Origin: Amorphophallus konjac
Lineage: Eukaryota; Streptophyta; Magnoliopsida; Alismatales; Araceae
Reading direction: 5' to 3'
DNA length: 64,000 nt
Assembly: GCA_022559845.1 (NCBI GenBank)
Contig: CM040124.1
Span: forward strand, 66,735,491 to 66,799,490
The position numbers were made by a program, and so were the translations under genes. The notes below the pieces were generated by a model. It worked only from the letters and a program-made list of their open reading frames with translations. It did not search any database and was not told the DNA's origin. Positions 32,940-44,595 of the stretch are shown piece after piece (positions within the stretch are counted from its first letter, which is position 1; every line of letters starts with the position of its first letter).

Positions 32940-34152
32940 CGAAGCTGTCAAGAGACCAAGACTATACTCATCGAGTAACGAAGAACCCGAGTGAGAGGTA
33001 GGTTTGTTAGTTTCCCCGAATAACGAAGAAGGTCAAGAATAGGTTTACTTATTGATGCGGACGGAAGGTCCGGACCAATAGTTTGCTTGTTGATTTCACC
33101 GATGGTGATGAAACATAGAGGTAGGGTTTATTCATCATCGTGGGTTGAATGGTCAGGGCTGGCTTGTTCATCGACATTGGCTAAATGTCGAAGCAAAAGA
33201 GGTTCATTCATTAACGAGGATGAAAGGTCCAAGTTAAAGGAAATGTCGACCGATCTTGCCGATGATGACAAGGGTCGAACATGGATTTGCTTATTGACAT
33301 TGGTTAGATGCCGAAGCAAAGGGGGTTTATTCATTAACAAGGACGAAAGGTCCAAGTTAATGGAAATGTCGACCGATCTTGCCGATGATGACAAGGGTCA
33401 AACACGGGTTTGTTCATCGACATCGGTTAGATGCCGAAGCAAAAGGGGTTTATTCATTAACGAGGATGGAAGGTCCAAGTTAAGGGAATGCTAACCGATC
33501 TTGCCGATGAGGACAAGGGTCAAACACGAGTTTGTTCATCGACATCGGTTAGATGCCGAAGCAAAAGGGGTTTATTCATTAACAAGGATGAAAGGTCCAA
33601 GTTAAAGGAAATGTCGATCGATCTTGCCGATAATGACAAGGGTCAAACACGGGTTTGTTCATCGACATCGGTTAGATGCCGAAGCAAAAGGGGTTTATTC
33701 ATTAACAAGGACGAAAGGTCCAAGTTAAGGGAATGCTGACTAATCTTGCCGATGATGACAAGGGTTAAACACGAGTTTGTTCATCGACATCGGTTAGATG
33801 CCGAAGCAAAAGGGGTTTATTCATTAATAAGGATGAAAGGTCCAAGTTAAGGGAATGCTGACCGATCTTGCCGATGATGACAAGGGTCAAACACGAGTTT
33901 GTTCATCGACATCGGTTAGACGCCGAAGCAAGAGGGGTTTATGCATTAACAAGGACGAAAGGTCCAAGTTAAGGGTATGCTGACCGATCTTGCCGATGAT
34001 GACAAGGGTCAAACACGAGTTTGTTCATCGACATCTGTTAGATGCCGAAGCAAGAGGGGTTTATTCATTAACAAGGACGAAATGTCCAAGTTAAAGGAAT
34101 GCTGACCGATCTGGCTGATGATGACAAGGGTCAAACACGAGTTTGTTCATCG
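32940..34152. repeat. Tandem array 1 of element G 3' UTR, 122-123 bp units
   Basis: About nine good units, plus degenerate ones before 33140. Each has GACCGATCTTGCCGATGATG, then ACAAGGGTC, TTTGTTCATCGACAT, GATGCCGAAGCAA, GGTTTATTCATTAAC and GGTCCAAGTTAA. Units of 123 bp keep frames open across repeats (33087-33494, 33488-33739), which explains the repeated SKRGLFINKDERSKL peptide. I do not regard it as a gene. Confidence 0.92.
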
Positions 34153-34681
34153 GCGGGACTTGGAAGGATATTCTACCTTGTCCCTGAGGAGAGTGTGTCA
34201 TAATCATTAATCATCATTTTTCTTCTTCTTTTTTATCACATTATCGATACAAGCACCCTTTCGCATTTTCGCCGGAACCAGCTCCCTCTTGCTTTTACCC
34301 ACGCGCCCTCTCGGGTTTTCACGTGACGGGATACCAGATTTTGCCTGCGGCGCCCTTTCGGGTTTTCACCGTAGCTGGGTTATAGCCATTTTTACGCCTA
34401 CCCAGGGTATCTAGGTAAGTTTGGCGAGGCATCTCTATTTTAAGCCTCCCTCTTTTTTTCTTTTTTTTTGAACTTCATTCACAGCACGAAGTCGAGATAT
34501 ACGAGGGCTTGCTCGTCAGCCACGGACGGGAAGTCCGGACAAAGGGGATGCTGACCGGTCTTGCCGATGATGACAAGGGTCAGGAGGCCGCTTGTTCATC
34601 AACATTGGTTAAATATCGAAGCAAAGATATGTATTGCTCACTAACAAGGACGAAAGGTCCGAGTTAAGGGGAAGGTTGACC
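33228..34681. repeat. Left copy of the 1.45 kb duplication flanking element H
   Basis: From TCCA at 33228-33231 to GGTTGACC at 34681 (1454 bp). It corresponds unit by unit to 43141-44595 (1455 bp), with 7 differences in the first 210 bp or so by hand count. Confidence 0.9.
34153..34540. repeat. Spacer copy 1 in element G 3' UTR
   Basis: Contains repeated CCTTTCGGGTTTTCACC-type motifs and a T-rich run. Related copies occur at 44064-44455 and 45013-45400, giving a higher-order array-spacer-array structure. Confidence 0.85.
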
Positions 34682-36974
34682 TGGTGCGGACACCAGAGCA
34701 CACGAGCGGCACGAGTCGGTGAGCCACCGGTACCGTACGCGGAGCACCACCCGAGCTACAACGGCTTCCATCTGGCTCGGAGACAGCCTGGAGACTCCCC
34801 CTTGAGTCTTAGTATTTATCATGTTTTAGGGGATTTCATTTGTGTGCAATGTGTGTTTATTTAATTTTATTCAGTTTGTAATTTAGATTGTAAGAGGGGT
34901 TTATTTGTAATATGGGACCACCTGGGTCCCGCGGGCCCCCTACCCCTTCCCCATTGATCCACCTCATCCCTAGGGCCCATGTGGGGTCAGTCAACCTTCC
35001 AATGGTGGGCTTCTAGAAGGGTGGGCCAAGTGGGGGACAAAGGCTTTAAAAAGTCTAAGAAGGAGGCTTCTTGGTCAAGGGGGCGCCCCCCCCCCCCCTT
35101 TGGAATAAATTAGATAAATTTTTGTAATTTCTTCTATTTTGGTCCACAACACATGGGATAATTAAATGTGGACTTCCCCTTTTATCCCTCCCCAAACTTA
35201 GATCAAGGGATAGTTGAAGTCTTTTTGTATTTCATATATATTCCTTGTATTTTCATTTGGGAATTAATGCACACAAAATTCAGAATATTGTTGGAGCAAG
35301 CAAGGGCCGCCCCCTTCTCTCTCTCCTCTCTCCACCTTCAGCAGCTTGGAAGGCTGTGATTCTGAGGTGTGAAGCCTCCTCTATCGGTTCCGGAGATCGT
35401 CGCCGCCGCCACCGTGCCGCCACCGCACCACCGTCGTGTTCGTCGGAGTTCTGTCCATCCAGGATATATCCTCTTTCCACGAATTTCTGCTCCTAGCCAC
35501 GGACTCTTCTTGAGCTCAAACTTTCAGGGTGAGTTCCAGAGGTTCCCCCCACATCCCATGAAAATTGGTTGGGCTTCCAACTTCCAATTTCTATTTTTCC
35601 ATTTTCGTCCATCTTTTCCTTCCAGATTTGCCTGTTTTCAGACTAGATCCACAGCCACCCTGAGTTTCCCATCTCCGGACCACCTTTTGATTTTTTATGG
35701 AACCCCCAAAATTACCGGAGGTTCTACCCACCATCCCCTCCATCCATGAATGTTCTTGGAATTTCTACAGGCCTTCACATATTTTCTAAAATTCATTTTC
35801 AGATCCCCTTCAGTTCTGTCTGCTTCTGTCCAGATCCGACCACCCGCTAGTATAAAATAGCTTTCCCTATCCAAATCTCAACCAAATCGGTCATAAGAAT
35901 TATTGCCGTTTTCCTCTCTTTCCCCTCTACAATTTTCATGAAATGCTCGAGGTCTGAATCTGAGGTTTACCCTTCGGTCAGTGGCAGTTCTCAGGAAACT
36001 TCACTGCTGCCCTGAGATTTCGGGCCCTGTCCAACAGCAACTTCAAAAATTGACTAAGGCCAGATTCGTGCTGATCCAATTTGTCTCTCTAGCCCTAGGT
36101 CGAACTAATTCAAAAGAGCTTACCAATGATACCTTCTGTACGTCGATCTGACGTCAGGATTGATCGCAGCAGCCGATCTCGCCGGATTGCGCGCTGCAAA
36201 ACAGAAGCAACCAGTCCGTGGGCGGCAACTCCAAAGCTTGGAGATCGGAGCCGATCGGCCTCCGACCGGCGTTCCGGCCCGACCGCCATCCAGGGAGGCA
36301 CGCCACCAGGGGTCTCCATCACAGCGGGACCCACCCCATCAGACCCAGAGGACAGAGTGGTCCGTGGGCCCCACGAACCCATAGATCGCGCCGTCCGAAC
36401 AGCACGAAAACGCGGATTCGGCACCGACGGAGCGACATCAAGATGCTGCCCGTCAACCCAATTCGCGTGACTCCCGGGCCCCACATGTCACCTTTTACCT
36501 CCCTGCGTGGAGTGGGTCAAATTGTTGTACCACAGTAAAACTTTGTTAATCGGGAATCCGGATTTGGCCGGGGTTATCTTCCCCACGCCGGGAGCATGGA
36601 GGTACGATCGTAACTTCTTAGCATTACTTTGCTTAGCTAGTATATGGTCATATGCCACTGTGAGAGCATAGGATTCTAGCCTGTGAGACCATGTCACCGT
36701 TGTTAGCGAGAGAGTGACCCGTCCCGTAGCTCGATCCGAGCACAGAAGTGAGTCGGACTACTCTTAACTCTGCCGGTTCCTCAACCGTGCACGATACGCG
36801 TTTCCCTCGCTTGGGACGACAAGTGAGATTGCATTTCTGTTAGCGACGTATATCCCATAGGAGCTCTTAGTGTCGGGCCTAGTGTCTCTCATGCTCGTAT
36901 GTTGCTGGTCGTGTCCGCATTTAGAGTCCGAGGTCCATATCACTTGAGTCGATCCCCGTGTCCGTCCCGCATCA
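34682..36974 (+). repeat. 5' LTR of element H (2293 bp)
   Basis: Starts TGGTGCGGACACC and ends GTCCCGCATCA, giving a TGRTGCGG terminal inverted repeat. It contains a 13-base C run (35086-35098). GC-rich chance frames occur at 36110-36538 on both strands. I see no regularly spaced palindromes here, unlike the other LTRs. Confidence 0.9.
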
Positions 36975-36977
36975 ATT

Positions 36978-36989
36978 TGGTATCAGAGC
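36978..36989 (+). other. Primer-binding site of element H (tRNA-iMet)
   Basis: TGGTATCAGAGC three bases after the LTR end. Confidence 0.9.
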
Positions 36990-37284
36990 AAGTTGAGTCT
37001 AGGGTAGTCATTGCATAAGTCTTGCACGGTCTAAGTCGAGTCTAGGATCATCAATATATTTTCAAAACAAAAAAAAAGTGTTTTAAATTTGGATTTCATC
37101 CCGATCATTCGGTATATTAAAAGGTGTTGTCCGAACGTTAGGCTACGCCTATCGGGAAGGCTGCACACTTGTGACAGTGATCTTCGGATCGATTAACTCT
37201 GCCACGTACCGGGTATTGGTTTAGGTCTAGGTGCATTAGTCGGTGTTTGCATCAATTTGTGTCTCCTAGTTCGTGTGTCTTTCC

Positions 37285-38538
37285 ATGCCCACCCATCGAG
37301 GTACCCAATACTCTCCACCACCACCTATGGCGGATTCCCGAGCCCATAGCTCCGATGAGTCCTCGACTGCCGAGATGTTCCGAGCCATTATGGATCGTCT
37401 TGACACGCGCATGGATGGCCTTAGTACACGTCTAGATGGCGTAAGGATGCGTCTAGAAGGTAGGATGAAAGCCCTCGAGGATCGGGCCGAAACTTCGGAC
37501 CAGTCCATCCAGGGTCTTGTAGGGAGGATTACCATCCTCGAGAGGGCCCCAGCGGCAGCGCAACCCGCGCCGACCAATGGTCAACAGGAGCCGGCTCAGC
37601 AACCTGCTGCGCCAAGAGCTCAGGCGGTAGATGTTGTGAGGCAACAGGTGCATGAGGTGGCTGACTATGCATCTGATAATGAGCAAGGGGGAAATGGTCG
37701 TCGGAATCAACGACGGAATCATCATGATGATGATGACGACCGCGTTCTTCGGAGCGTGCGTGCAGACCCTCCCCTTTTTATCGGGTCCTTGGACCCGAAG
37801 GTCTATTTAGATTGGGAGGCCGGCATGGACCGGTACTTCATGTGGTTTGAGATGACGGACCACCGGAGAGTTCGATACGCGAAGATGAAGCTGCATGGGC
37901 AGGCCCAAACTTATGGGACCAATGTGGAGAGCCTGCTAAATCAGCGACGTCAACCCCCGATAGGCACTTGGGATGACATGAAAATGAAATTGGGGGAGAA
38001 GTACCTTCCTGCCTCATATCGCTAACGTCTCATAGATAAATGGCAAAGTCTCTCCCAAGGGAACCGATCCGTGACTGAGTACACTGTCGAGTTTAATGAG
38101 TATTATTTGCGGTGTGGAGTTACGGAAGAGAGCACCATGACCATATCACGCTTTCGGAGAGGTCTACGGCCCAACTATCAATATAAACTTTTTCGCCGCA
38201 ATGCGACCACTTTGGAACAAGCGTATCAGGTTGCTCTCGAATTGGAGCAATTCGAGGCCTAGTTCGAGTCTCCCCATCGGTTGGGCTCCTTCCCCCTCCG
38301 TAGTGTCGAGCCCCGTGGCTCTTCTGGCACGTATCCGAGGGCCCCCATGGCCCGACCTCAGGAGCCCACTCATCCCGAGCCCTTCGCTCGTAGGCCTCGC
38401 CCTCCACCCTCGAGGGACCTTCCTCGTGCCCAACATCTTACGGCGCCCACAGCCCGTCCATCGGCACCCACACCTCCTGCCCGTCCTTTGTTGCCTTCAC
38501 CTCCTATCCGTCGGGAGGATAAGGGAAAGGACCCATGA
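37285..38538 (+). pseudogene. Gag of element H
   Basis: ATG at 37285 (MPTHRGTQYSPPPP) follows the primer site by 300 bp. An N-terminal coiled-coil-like region (MDRLDTRMDGLSTRLDGV) precedes the capsid core (FIGSLDPKVYLDWEAGMDRYF about 37777-37840, GTWDDMKMKLGEKYLPASYR to 38022). Nonsense codons TAA 38023-38025 and TAG 38260-38262 interrupt it; the frame then continues through a Pro/Arg-rich tail to TGA 38536-38538. The zinc knuckle is in another frame, so a frameshift lies at about 38530-38564. Confidence 0.87.
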
Positions 38539-38564
38539 TTGGGGAGCCTAGTGGATCACGGTAG

Positions 38565-39287
38565 CAGTGTTATCGCTGTAATGGGTTTGGCCATTTTGCC
38601 AACCATTGTCCCACCCGCCAGTCTCTTGTCATTGGGGACACACAGGCCGAGGATACCACCCCTACGGACCTCAAGTTAGTCAGCTATGAAGCAGATCTGG
38701 AGCTTGCTGATGAGTACTATGAGGCCGAAGGTAATGGCCTGGATGCCCAGCATCCGGACGATACCCACTTGGGGGTTGTCAGGTGTATTCTCACCCAGCC
38801 ACAGGCCAGTGATGACTGGCGTCGGACCACTATCTTTCACACAGTCTGTAGGCTGGGTAAGCAAGTTTGTAAGGTGATCATCGATAGTGGGAGTTGCATC
38901 AATGCAATCTCCACGGGCACTGTCTCCAGTCTTGGTCTTACACTCGTGGATCATCCTTGCCCCTATCGAGTATCATGGGTGGATTCCACCTCCATTCCGA
39001 TCAGGCTGTGGTGTCTGGTCCCACTGCAGTTCCGTGCCTACCGTGAGGATATCTGGTGTGATGTCCTCCCTATGGAGGTGGGCAGCATTATTCTTGGTAG
39101 GCCGTGGTTATTTGATCGGGATGCCACCCTCCATGGCCGGTCGAACACCTGAACCTTCGACCATGCTGGCCAACGGATTACTCTCCACCCCCATCAGCCC
39201 AAGAGCCCATCAGTTAGGGGTCCTACTGGCCCTAGTACTCCGGAGCCCTCCATCCCCGAGCCCAATACCCCATCCCCAGCTTGGGCT
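38565..39287 (+). pseudogene. Zinc knuckle and aspartic protease of element H
   Basis: CYRCNGFGHFANHC (CX2CX4HX4C) at 38568-38609 is followed in the same frame by a linker and the protease, VIIDSGSCINAIST near 38873, with IILGRPWLFDRDATLHG near 39090. TGA at 39150-39152 is the only nonsense codon before the main pol frame, which continues in frame through 39288. Confidence 0.85.
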
Positions 39288-42128
39288 ATGACCGTTACAT
39301 CTGGCCCAGGCGAGCCCTCGACTAGGAGGTTGATGATGATTAGCTCCCGGGAAATGGAGCGGGAGGCTAGTAGGGGCTGCCCTGTGTTTGCTATTACGGT
39401 CCGAGAGGTGGAGCTAAAGTCCGAGGGTGAACTCCCACCCGATGTCATTCCTATTCTGCAGGAGTTCGCTGATATTTTTCCTGAGGAGCTTCCCGAGGGA
39501 CTCCCACCCATGCAGGATATTCAGCATGCTATCGACCTAATTCCGGGCTCCTCATTGCCCAATCTTCCCCATTATCGCATGAGTCCCACGGAACATGCCG
39601 AGCTAAAACGACAGGTCGATGAGTTGATGCAGAGAGGGTCTGTTCGGGATATCATGAGTCCGTGTGCTGTTCCTGCATTACTCGCCCCGAAGAAGGATGG
39701 CACATGGAGAACGTGCATTGATAGCCGTGCCATCAACAAAATCACCGCGAAGTACATGTTCCCTATTCCCCGCCTGGATGACATGCTAGACATGATGGCT
39801 GGTGCCACTATCTGCTCGAAGATTGATCTTAAGAGTGGCTACCATCAGGTGAGGATTAGGCTAGGTGATGAGTGGAAGACCGCATTCAAGACCAAGGATG
39901 GTCTATATGAGTGGTTGGTTATGCCCTTTGGGTTGACCAATGCCCCTAGCACCTTCATGCGACTCATGACTCAGGTCCTTCGACCATTCATTGGAGTCTT
40001 TATGGTAGTGTACTTCGATGATATCCTTATCTATAGTCGCACCACGGGGGACCACTTAAACCACCTTCGGCAGGTCTATCTACTCTTGAGGCGAGAGCAG
40101 TTGTTTGCGAACCCACAGAAGTGTGCCTTCATGACACCTCAGCTTACCTTCTTGGGTTTTATTGTGTCTAGTACCGGGGTCTCCGCTAATCCGGAGAAGG
40201 TCCAGGCCATTCTTGAGTGGCCGGAACCCCATACGGTTCATGATGTCCGCAGCTTCCATGACCTTGCGACGTTCTATCGTCGCTTCATCTGCGGATTTAG
40301 CTCCGTCACTGCCCCAATCACGGATTGTATCCAGAAGGGCACATTTGTGTGGACGAAGGCCGCAGCTGCTGCCTTCAAGGACATCAAGGAGCGCATGACC
40401 CAGACACCTATCCTTCGATTGCCAGATTTCTCGAAGGTGTTTGAGGTCTCTTGTGATGCGCAAGGTGTCGGGATAGGAGGAGTGTTGAGTCAGGAGGCCC
40501 ACCCGGTCGCATATTTCAATGAGAAGCTGAATGACGTGAAACTGCGATACTCCACTTATGATAAAGAATTCTACGTAGTTGTTCAGGCTCTTAGGCATTG
40601 GAGGCACTATCTATTACATCATGAGTTTATCTTATACTCCGATCATGAGGCTTTGAGGTACCTTCATTCTCAAAAGAAGCTTAATGCGCATCACAGCCGT
40701 TGGGTTGAGTATCTCCAGCAGTTCACATTTGTGCTAAAACATAAGGCTGGAGTGGAGAACAAGGTGGCCGATGCCTTGAGTCGGCGAGCGTGTTTGCTTA
40801 CCACCATGAGTGCCGAGGTCATAGGGTTAGAGAAGATGAGAGAGGCCTATGTTGACTGTCCTGACTTCGGTCAGATTTATACCACTCTCCAGGCCGGACC
40901 CTCGAGAGGCCTTGATGATTATGTGCTTCAGGAGGGTTACCTCTTTCGAGGAGGCAGATTTTGTGTTCCCCGAACTTCGGTTCGAGACTTCTTAGTCTGG
41001 GAACTACATACGGGAGGTCTAGCCGGCCACTTTGGTCGGAACAAGATTATCGAGGCTGTTGAGCATAGATTTTATTGGCCGAGCTTGAAGCGTGATGTTG
41101 CTCATATTGTGGCTCAGTGCCGTACATGTGCTATGGCCAAAATGAGGAAGCAAAGCGCAGGCCTTTATACACCTCTTCCCGTGCCTGATGCCCCGTGGCA
41201 GGATATTAGCATGGATTTTGTCTTGGGATTGCCACGTACCTCCAGGAAGCGTGATTCGGTCTATGTGGTTGTTGACCGATTCTCGAAGATGGCCCTTTTT
41301 ATTCCCTGCTCGAAGACTTCAGATGCTTCGAGGGTAGCCCGCCTATTCCTTACTCATGTGGTGTGCAAGTTCGGGTTGCCTCGTACCATAGTGTCTGACC
41401 GTGATGTTAGATTCACCAGTTATTTCTGGAAGACACTATGGCATATGTTGGGTACTCACCTCAAGTTTTTCACTGCATATCATCCCCAGACAGATGGTCA
41501 GACCGAGGTGGTCAATAGGAGTCTGGGTGACCTTTTGAGGTGTCTTGTCAGGGACCGTGTAGGGGATTGGGATCTCATACTACCACTGGATGAATTTGCA
41601 TATAATGATTCAGTTAATAGGTCTTCCGGCATGAGTCCATTCGAGATTGTCACAGGTCGTAGGCCTAGGAAGCCAGTGGATCTTGTTCCCATGCCCATCC
41701 ATGCACGAGTGTCGGAGTCTGTTGAGTCATTTGCTAGGCATGTTAGGAGTTTGTATGACGACATCCGTCGTCACATTGAGGCCAGCAATGCACTATACAA
41801 AGAGCTAGCCGATGCCCACCGACACCACCGAGAGTTCCAGGAGGGTGAATATGTCATGATCAGGGTAAGACCTGAATGGTTTCCCTCTGGAACCGTAAAG
41901 AAATTACAAGCTCGCGGAACCGGTCCATTTAGAGTGTTGAAACGTGTTGGATCCAATGCGTATGTTGTGGACCTGCCCGAGGAATATGGTATAAGCTCAA
42001 CTTTTAATGTGTCGGATCTAGTTGCATATAGGGACCCAACGGTGATCCCTAGTGAGCCTTTTGAGCCATCTCCTCCTATTGAGAGTGATCCCACACCTGA
42101 GTGTCCACCTCCAGCCCCTTTTCCATAG
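39288..42128 (+). CDS. Pol of element H: RT, RNase H, integrase (946 codons open)
   Basis: Residues 60-300 are reverse transcriptase, with LKSGYHQVRI (181-190) and catalytic YFDD (242-245). RNase H occupies about 385-500, with acidic residues D390, E427, D452 and D495 in place. Integrase has the zinc-binding set H573, H581, C611 and C614 and the catalytic triad D643, D704 and E740. A GPY/F module lies at 879-910 (GTGPFRVLKRVGSNAYVVDLP). The pol sequence is of the CRM/Reina chromovirus type. All key residues are intact, but the natural frame starts further upstream (protease), and the C-terminal chromodomain lies beyond the TAG at 42126-42128. The ATG at 39288 is only the first Met after the upstream stop. 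Confidence 0.92.
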   Translation: MTVTSGPGEPSTRRLMMISSREMEREASRGCPVFAITVREVELKSEGELPPDVIPILQEFADIFPEELPEGLPPMQDIQHAIDLIPGSSLPNLPHYRMSPTEHAELKRQVDELMQRGSVRDIMSPCAVPALLAPKKDGTWRTCIDSRAINKITAKYMFPIPRLDDMLDMMAGATICSKIDLKSGYHQVRIRLGDEWKTAFKTKDGLYEWLVMPFGLTNAPSTFMRLMTQVLRPFIGVFMVVYFDDILIYSRTTGDHLNHLRQVYLLLRREQLFANPQKCAFMTPQLTFLGFIVSSTGVSANPEKVQAILEWPEPHTVHDVRSFHDLATFYRRFICGFSSVTAPITDCIQKGTFVWTKAAAAAFKDIKERMTQTPILRLPDFSKVFEVSCDAQGVGIGGVLSQEAHPVAYFNEKLNDVKLRYSTYDKEFYVVVQALRHWRHYLLHHEFILYSDHEALRYLHSQKKLNAHHSRWVEYLQQFTFVLKHKAGVENKVADALSRRACLLTTMSAEVIGLEKMREAYVDCPDFGQIYTTLQAGPSRGLDDYVLQEGYLFRGGRFCVPRTSVRDFLVWELHTGGLAGHFGRNKIIEAVEHRFYWPSLKRDVAHIVAQCRTCAMAKMRKQSAGLYTPLPVPDAPWQDISMDFVLGLPRTSRKRDSVYVVVDRFSKMALFIPCSKTSDASRVARLFLTHVVCKFGLPRTIVSDRDVRFTSYFWKTLWHMLGTHLKFFTAYHPQTDGQTEVVNRSLGDLLRCLVRDRVGDWDLILPLDEFAYNDSVNRSSGMSPFEIVTGRRPRKPVDLVPMPIHARVSESVESFARHVRSLYDDIRRHIEASNALYKELADAHRHHREFQEGEYVMIRVRPEWFPSGTVKKLQARGTGPFRVLKRVGSNAYVVDLPEEYGISSTFNVSDLVAYRDPTVIPSEPFEPSPPIESDPTPECPPPAPFP

Positions 42129-42349
42129 CAGCGAGAGCATATCGATCATATACTGGATGAGCAGGTGACAGTTACTAGGAGTGGATCTTACCTACGCTAC
42201 CTAGTGCGTTGGAGTGGGTGACCCGCCACCGAGGACACTTCGATCACACGGGCCCAGTTGCAGAGGATAGATCCGGACCTACTATAGCGCTACCAGAGCG
42301 ATGCAGACCCTTACTCGACAGGGTCGAGTTTCTCCCACCCGGGGAGAAT
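42129..42349 (+). pseudogene. Chromodomain remnant and polypurine tract of element H
   Basis: Beyond the pol stop the same frame reads HIDHILDEQVTVTRSG, YLRYLVRWSG and TRAQLQRIDPDLL, a recognisable chromodomain, interrupted by TGA 42219-42221 and TAG 42285-42287. It ends in CACCCGGGGAGAAT just before the 3' LTR, the probable polypurine tract. Chromodomains guide integration to marked chromatin. Confidence 0.82.
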
Positions 42350-43144
42350 TGGTGCGGACACCAGAGAACACGAGCGGCACGAGTCGGCGAGCCACCGGTA
42401 CCGTACGCGGAGCACCACCCGAGCTACAGCGGCTTCCATCTGGCTCGGAGACAGCCTGGAGACTCCCCCTTGAGTCTTAGTATTTATCATGTTTTGGGGG
42501 ATTTCATTTGTGTGCAATGTGTGCTTATTTAGTTTTATTCAGTTTGTAATTTGAATTGTAAGAGGGGTTTATTTGTAATATGGGACCACCTGGGTCCCGC
42601 GGGCCCCCCTACCCCTTCCCCATTGATCCACCACATCCCTAGGGCCCATGTGGGGTTAGTCAACCTTGCAATGGTGGGCTTCTAGAAGGGTGAGCCAAGT
42701 GGGGGACAAAGGCTTTAAAAAGTCCAAGAAGGAGGCTTCATGGTCAAGGCCCCCCCCCCTTTGGAATAAATTAGATAATTTTTTGTAATTTCTTTTATTT
42801 TGGTCCATAACACATGGGATAATTAAATGTGGACTTCCCCTTTTATCCCTCCCCAAACCTAGATCTAGGGATAGTTGAAGTCTTTTTGTATTTCATATAT
42901 ATTCCTTGTATTTTCATTTAATTGGAATTAATGCACACACAATTCAGAATATTGTTGGAGCAAGCAAGGGCCACCCCCTTCTCTCTCTCCTCTCTCCCCC
43001 TTCAGCAGCTGGGAAGGTTATGATTCTAAGGTGTGAAGCCTCCTCTATCGGTTCCAGAGATCGTCGCCGCCGCCACCGTGCCGCCATCTCACCACCGTCG
43101 TGTTCGCCGGAGTTCTGTCCATCCAGGATAGATCCCCCTTTCCA
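42350..43144 (+). repeat. 3' LTR of element H, truncated (795 of about 2293 bp)
   Basis: Aligns with 34682-35476, then stops at CTTTCCA. Downstream is G array sequence joined through the shared TCCA (43141-43144). Confidence 0.92.
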
Positions 43145-44595
43145 AGTTAAAGGAAATGTCGACCGATCTTACCGATGATGACAAGGGTCGAACACGGGTT
43201 TGCTTATTGACATTGGTTAGATGCCGAAGCAAAGGGGGTTTATTCATTAACAAGGACGAAAGGTCCAAGTTAAAGGAAATGTCGACCGATCTTGCCGATG
43301 ATGACAATAGTCAAACACGGGTTTGTTCATCGGCATCGGTTAGATGCCGAAGCAAAAGGGGTTTATTCATTAACAAGGATGGAAGGTCCAAGTTAAGGGA
43401 ATGTTGATCGATCTTGCCGATGATGACAAGGGTCAAACACGAGTTTATTCATCGACATCGGTTAGATGCCGAAGCAAAAGGGGTTTATTCATTAACAAGG
43501 ATGAAAGGTCCAAGTTAAAGGAAATGTCGACCGATCTTGCCGATAATGACAAGGGTCAAACACGGGTTTGTTCATCAACATCGGTTAGATGCCGAAGCAA
43601 AAGGGGTTTATTCATTAACAAGGATGAAAGGTCGAAGTTAAGGGAATGCTGATTGATCTTGCCGATGATGACAAGGGTCAAACACGAGTTTGTTCATCGA
43701 CATCGGTCAGATGCCGAAGCAAAAGGGGTTTATTCATTAATAAGGATGAAAGGTCCAAGTTAAGGGAATGCTGACCGATCTTGCCGATGATGACAAGGGT
43801 CAAACTCGAGTTTGTTCATTGACATCGATTAGACGCCGAAGTAAGAGGGGTTTATTCATTAATAAGGACAAAAGGTCCAAGTTAAGGGAATGCTGACCGA
43901 TCTTGCCGATGATGACAAGGGTCAAACACGAGTTTGTTCATCGACATCGATTAGACACCGAAGCAAGAGGGGTTTATTCATTAACATGGACGAACGGTCC
44001 AAGTTAAAGGAATGTTGACCGATCTGGCCGATGATGACAAGGGTCAAACACGAGATTGTTCATCGGCGGGACTTGGAAGGATATTCTACCTTGTCCCTGA
44101 GGAGAGTGTGTCATAATCATTAATCATCATTGTTTTTCTTCTTTTTATCACATTACCAGTGCAAGCACCCTTTCGCATTTTCACCGGAACTAGCTCCCTC
44201 TTACTTTTGCCCACACGCCCTCTCGGGTTTTCATGTGGCGGGGTACCCGATTTTGCCTGCGACGTAGTTTCGGGTTTTCACCGCAAATGGGTTATAGTCA
44301 TTTTTGCCCCTACCCAGGGTATCTAGGTAAGTCTGGCGAGGCATCTCTATTTTTAGCCTCCCTCTTTTTTTGTTTTTTTTTTTGAACTTGATTCACAACA
44401 CGAAGTCGGGATATACGAGGGCTTGCTCGTCAGCCACAGACGGGAAGTCTGGACAAAGGAGATGTTGACCGGTCTTGCCGATGATGACAAGGGTCAAGAC
44501 GCCGCTTGTTCATCAACATTGGTTAAATACCGAAGCAAAGATATGTATTGCTCACTAACAAGGATGAAAGGTCCGAGTTAAGGGGAAGGTTGACC
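43141..44595. repeat. Right copy of the 1.45 kb duplication flanking element H
   Basis: Contains tandem array 2 (eight units, 43141-44063), spacer copy 2 (44064-44455) and the start of array 3. It passes smoothly from GGTTGACC at 44595 into GGTCTTGCC, i.e. the unoccupied insertion site of element H. Confidence 0.9.

Larger units (their letters stand above)
34682..43144 (+). mobile_element. Element H: chromovirus (CRM/Reina-type pol), nested in element G
   Basis: 5' LTR 34682-36974, iMet primer site, gag, CCHC knuckle, protease, a nearly intact RT-RNase H-integrase frame, a chromodomain remnant, a polypurine tract, and a 3' LTR truncated after 795 bp at 43144. It inserted into a repeat unit of the G 3' UTR. 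The right target duplication is lost with the missing LTR end. LTR divergence is about 3% over the first 265 bp or so, younger than G. Confidence 0.92.

Noticed and set aside
33087..33739. Plus-strand frames with repeated SKRGLFINKDERSKL peptides (also 43156-43652, 44548-44787)
   Set aside because: They arise because a 123-bp tandem unit is a multiple of three. Units of 122 bp break them, and they lie in a non-coding 3' UTR.
36110..36538. Overlapping 100-codon frames on both strands in the element H LTR
   Set aside because: GC-rich LTR sequence with few stops; no domain.
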